Shown here piece by piece: positions 60,592-64,000 of a DNA stretch of 64,000 nucleotides. The DNA comes from Sclerurus mexicanus (lineage: Eukaryota; Chordata; Aves; Passeriformes; Furnariidae). The notes under the pieces were generated by a model. It saw only the letters and a program-made list of their open reading frames with translations. It was not told the origin of the DNA and searched no databases. Made by a program: the position numbers and the translations under genes. The first letter of the stretch is position 1, and each line of letters opens with the position of its first letter. The stretch spans positions 1-64,000 of the forward strand of contig VWZF01002537.1 in the NCBI GenBank assembly GCA_013396755.1, read 5' to 3'.

Positions 60592-60633
60592 CGGTTTTTT
60601 GGTTGTTTGTTTTGTTTTGGGTTTTTTTTTTTT
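60592..60633. repeat. G/T low-complexity tract
   Basis: T-runs broken by GG and GGG (GGTTTTTTGGTTGTTTG, TTTTGGGTTTTTTT). Confidence 0.88.
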
Positions 60634-61131
60634 CATTATTATTTTTACTTCAGTAGGAGCTAATGCCTTAACACCACCTGAGAGTCATGCAGGAGAGGTT
60701 TTGAACTTGTTGGCACCATACAACTCCACTAAGCCCACTGGATTCCCAGGTGGTGATCATGAAATAGCATTCCTGGTTGAAAGGAATGTGATCCCCAGGG
60801 CATAAGGCAACTTTTTGCTTGGGCGCATGTAGCTGACAGGTACACTTGTGAGATACCTGCAGGATTCAAAGTGGTTCATGACCGTAGGAAATATGCCTAG
60901 GACTTCTATCTGAGAGCAGTGCTTCAAAGTTCAGACAGTTTTTCTGTGTTTAAGCAGAGGTTGATGTTATTAGATGTGAGACTCTGGACCATATTTTTAG
61001 TTCTATGCATGATTTGCAAAGGCAGCTGGAAGAAGCAGAAGTCTACATCCAGAATAGAAGAGTGTCCTTAAGTCGTGTCCTTGGAAATGTTACTTTTGAG
61101 TTCTTCGGTGAGAGTTTGTATGTTCCCAGGC

Positions 61132-61170
61132 ATTGCGCCATATCCCCTCTGCAGAGGGGATAATGGCAAT
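61132..61170. repeat. Near-perfect palindrome around a perfect 22-bp core
   Basis: 61141-61162 is a perfect palindrome centred on CTGCAG, with arm TATCCCCTCTG. The outer arms continue with ATTGCGCCA on the left and ATGGCAAT on the right, complementary except for one or two bulged bases. A 39-base imperfect inverted repeat with no loop results. It could form a cruciform or a strong RNA hairpin; no function is shown. Confidence 0.9.
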
Positions 61171-62809
61171 AGAATCAACCTTTTATATTCTCAAAGAAAG
61201 GTCAGCATATGCCTCTATAAACCTCGAAAACATCCCTTTTGCACTTTCTAATAATCAAATGTGTTGAAAGAACCAATCAATTCAATGTAAACATTTCATG
61301 TTCATCAGTGTATAGTCATGCAGGACAGTGTATAATGAAAAGCTCCAAAATAAAGTATGGACAAAAGTACATCCCTATTAAAAGCATAGATTTATTGACC
61401 TATCGATGTGTTTAAAAGGTCTCTGCTCTGAAACTAGACTATATGTAAATAAGAACAATTGAAAGCAAAGGACAAATTCACAGGAAGAATTGAAACTATA
61501 TGAATCACTCAGGCTTTCTGTAGCTGGACTTACAAATTATTTTTAACCTGTGCTTGTCTCTAATCCTGAATTCTTTTGGTATGATAAAAAAGCTAGTTTC
61601 TGCAAAAGCAATTCTTACCTGAATTAAAAGACTGTGTCTTAACACTCCTGACTGACTTATTTTTCAATCATAAACATTTTAAAGGACAGGAATATAAGAA
61701 TTTATTGCTGCCATTTTTTAAACACTAGAAATAAGAAGCAATGCAACATGAATATTTAAAATGAATATTGAATAGAACTATACTCATTCCTTTAAAGAAA
61801 AAAAAAGACAATTGAACCAAAATAAACAAACAGTAAGTAAACAAAAAACTATTACCAGCAACATTGTACTCTTATTTTTAAACTCCTTTTATTATTGAAG
61901 TCCATAAATTTTCTTACTTTTCTTATGAAGTGGACAGCATACTTTACACTCAACTCTGTAGACATAAAAATAATAATTTGTGTATTGCTATGATTTCTAT
62001 CTCTATTCAGGAAATAATGTAGAAGAAAATATCTCTCTATATACATACTTAAATGTGCATACCTATTTTATAACTAACACCAACCCTTCTGTGGACCTCA
62101 TTGTTTCAAGAGAAGCAAAAAACTTGAGAAGCAAAACTTAAGGAAAAGCTTAGGATGCTGACAGATTACCTCCAGGAGATCTCAGTGTTTATGGCTCCGC
62201 CCTGCTTGGAATTTCACCTTGCCCGTTAGTCACAGCACCCTGAAGCACTTGGTGAAAATAAAATACACTCTTCCCTGAGGTGTTCCAGGCTGCAAGTGTT
62301 ACTTTTAATTTAAATGGGGCTGCTGGTCTTCCTATGGTGTCACTGAAGTCTAATAATTTGCAGCCTTTTGCCAACTGTGCTGTAGGTCTAGGAGCAGGGA
62401 ACACATCTAGAGGGGAAGACAGCGAGAGGCAGTATCAGAACCCCTGAAGAAAGGATTTGCAGATCTCATACTACAAAGCCCTTAGAAAGTGTGTTTACGA
62501 AGAGACTATGCAAACTATTAAATGGGGCAGGAAGGTGGTGGGAATAGAGGTTCCTCAATGGATTTTACACACATAACCTTTATTTTGTTACTAACTCTTC
62601 CACTGAAATTAATGTAGGCTTAGACAGCTAAATATATCTCCAAATCTGACACATAGACTAAGATGTTTATATGCGTAAGGTATTGGGATTAGGAAGAAAT
62701 ACGGTTAAGAAACACACATGTCATTAAAGATTCATTGATTTCTTATCTTTTCTACTGAAACATCAGATACTGGCTAATGCCAAAAATGGGAGCCTGGAAA
62801 ATAAAGACC

Positions 62810-62854
62810 AATTTTGTGATATAGGTTTATATAATTTTGTGATAAGGTTTATAT
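62810..62854. repeat. 23/22-bp tandem duplication
   Basis: The unit beginning AATTTTGTGATATAGG (62810-62832) is repeated directly at 62833-62854 with one base missing. It is a recent slippage-type duplication. Confidence 0.92.
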
Positions 62855-64000
62855 AGCTGTAAACTGTTGAAGCACAGCACATGATCAAACTACTAAAATG
62901 TTCTTTAAGCATGAATATCAGCAAATGAATTTTAGTCTTTAGGCATGTGACAGAGATGTCATTCCACTTATATATATAAACAATTTAATTCCCCTCAGTT
63001 TGAAATGCTCTCCTAACTGCAGGAAGAAGTCTTACATTAAACAGTTCAGGAGAATGTTGGTGAAAAGATAGAAAGTTTTAAACTGCACCCCTGAAGATGA
63101 GCAATGATTTGATGGTCAGAAACCTGCTCTTTGAGAAAAGACTGATATCTTGGGAAAACAACTTGAACATAACATATTTGGGGAGTACCAATTTATCCTG
63201 GTGTTTCAGTTAGAGTATCTTTCCAATGCTTTGATTCCACCAAATAAAATTTGCAGAACTCCCAGGTGACAAAAGACAAAATTCTTGGATCATTTAACTT
63301 CTCATAGTAGCCCAAGAGAAAAAAAAGAGAAAAAGTAGAAGGAGTATGGCAAAAGACATGATGCTGAGTTATTATTAAAGTTGTTCAGATGGATTATCAA
63401 GGTACTTCAAATGGAAGAAGGATTGTCTTGTACGTTGTTCAACTTTCAACAGAACATTCTGGGTGAGATTACAAATGTGGACCAGCATTCTGATGTAGAA
63501 TTTAATGCACTGTTAGGTTTGGAGTTTAGCAATTTTAATTGCTTATCTGTTGGCATCCAACTATTTACTCACAGTCAAACACATTCTTATATCAAACAAA
63601 ACATAAAGGTCAAATACCATCAATAACATCATTGAACATCTTAATCAGTTATCCACAAAGTACTTCAAATTTAGGCAAAACAAGAACATTTGGAAAAGGA
63701 AGACTGAATTTTTCTGAGACTCTTTCCAATCATATTTGAAATTAAAAAAGCTTTCCGTGTTAGGGGTCAAAGAACTTTCTTCAGCAGTCATTTGTAACTC
63801 AACCCAAGTACCCCTATCATTGCATAACACACCATTTTCTTACAAAATTTAGACTAGTGTGAAATAGTTAATACTCAACTTTTAATACATCAAATTAATC
63901 TGCTAATGAATGTATAATATCAGAATCAGGTAACCAATGCTTAAAAGGTGAATCTCCTTTGTGCAACATCTAATAAAGTAAGATATAAGGTCAAAGTTAT

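Larger units (their letters stand above)
57397..64000. other. AT-rich single-copy DNA, no gene recognised
   Basis: The last 6.6 kb hold no gene that I can name. Open frames at 57544-57929, 58688-59051 (both strands), 59284-59776, 60224-60505, 62189-62404 and 63381-63830 have no family likeness. The frame 60581-60805 starts in the T-rich tract at 60592-60633, and its later part (ending in ERNVIPRA) is not recognised. Repeats inside are listed separately. Confidence 0.5.

Noticed and set aside
1..64000. CRISPR arrays, operons, rRNA, bacterial mobile elements, CpG islands
   Set aside because: None is present; the repeats are of vertebrate type and no regular spacer-repeat array or GC-rich promoter island is seen.

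Overview
This window looks like gene-poor bird nuclear DNA, possibly from a passerine. The best evidence is the repeat content. CR1 retrotransposon pieces in both orientations carry avian-type 3' ends (octamer ATTCTATG or a degenerate form of it). There is one long CR1 reverse-transcriptase remnant, an LTR that looks avian-ERVL-like, no Alu- or L1-type repeats, and many keto-only (G/T or A/C) tracts of the kind I associate with passerine sequence. The DNA is AT-rich with scattered CpGs and has no CpG island, rRNA, intact tRNA, operon or CRISPR array. I see no complete protein-coding gene. Almost every long open frame is random, lies in simple sequence, or is a shadow of a CR1 element.

Layout. 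Positions 1-156 are the 3' end of a LINE that is not standard avian CR1; it has a C2H2-like finger and an (ATG)5 tail. CR1 or CR1-like pieces lie at 1331-1563 (+), 10968-11075 (-, old), 26635-26912 (-), 31680-32915 (-, coding part), 35100-35330 (+, very old, uncertain), 44160-44880 (-) and 57150-57396 (+). A second reverse-transcriptase relic of another lineage is at 50955-51125 (-). A probable solo LTR is at 35905-36463 (-). tRNA/MIR-like SINE relics are at 56345-56460 and 58795-58865. Fifteen G/T or A/C tracts are spread over the window, and a striking pyrimidine satellite occupies 45420-45752. There are three places with N bases (6988, 18614, 50775-50799).

Possible coding content. The best candidate is a 133-base interval on the minus strand (11377-11509). 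It is bounded by good splice sites, has a single open frame and holds CpGs. It would be an internal exon of a gene I cannot name. Weaker minus-strand exon-like intervals exist at 19162-19226, 13218-13280, 10249-10263, 3185-3225 and 948-1005. Some of them are phase-compatible, but such pairs also arise by chance. If any is real, most of the window is intron of a long minus-strand gene; otherwise it is an intergenic desert.

Possible regulatory content. Repeat-free blocks with scattered CpGs, octamer or ATTA motifs and small palindromes (17750-18530, 27540-28290, 38590-39170, 47830-49345, 50230-50774) are my guesses for conserved noncoding elements. Only an alignment can decide. I found no convincing new biological system. 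The items most worth a second look are the non-CR1 LINE end at position 1, the 11.4 kb candidate exon, the keto tracts, the 222-base pure pyrimidine run and the near-perfect palindrome at 61132-61170.
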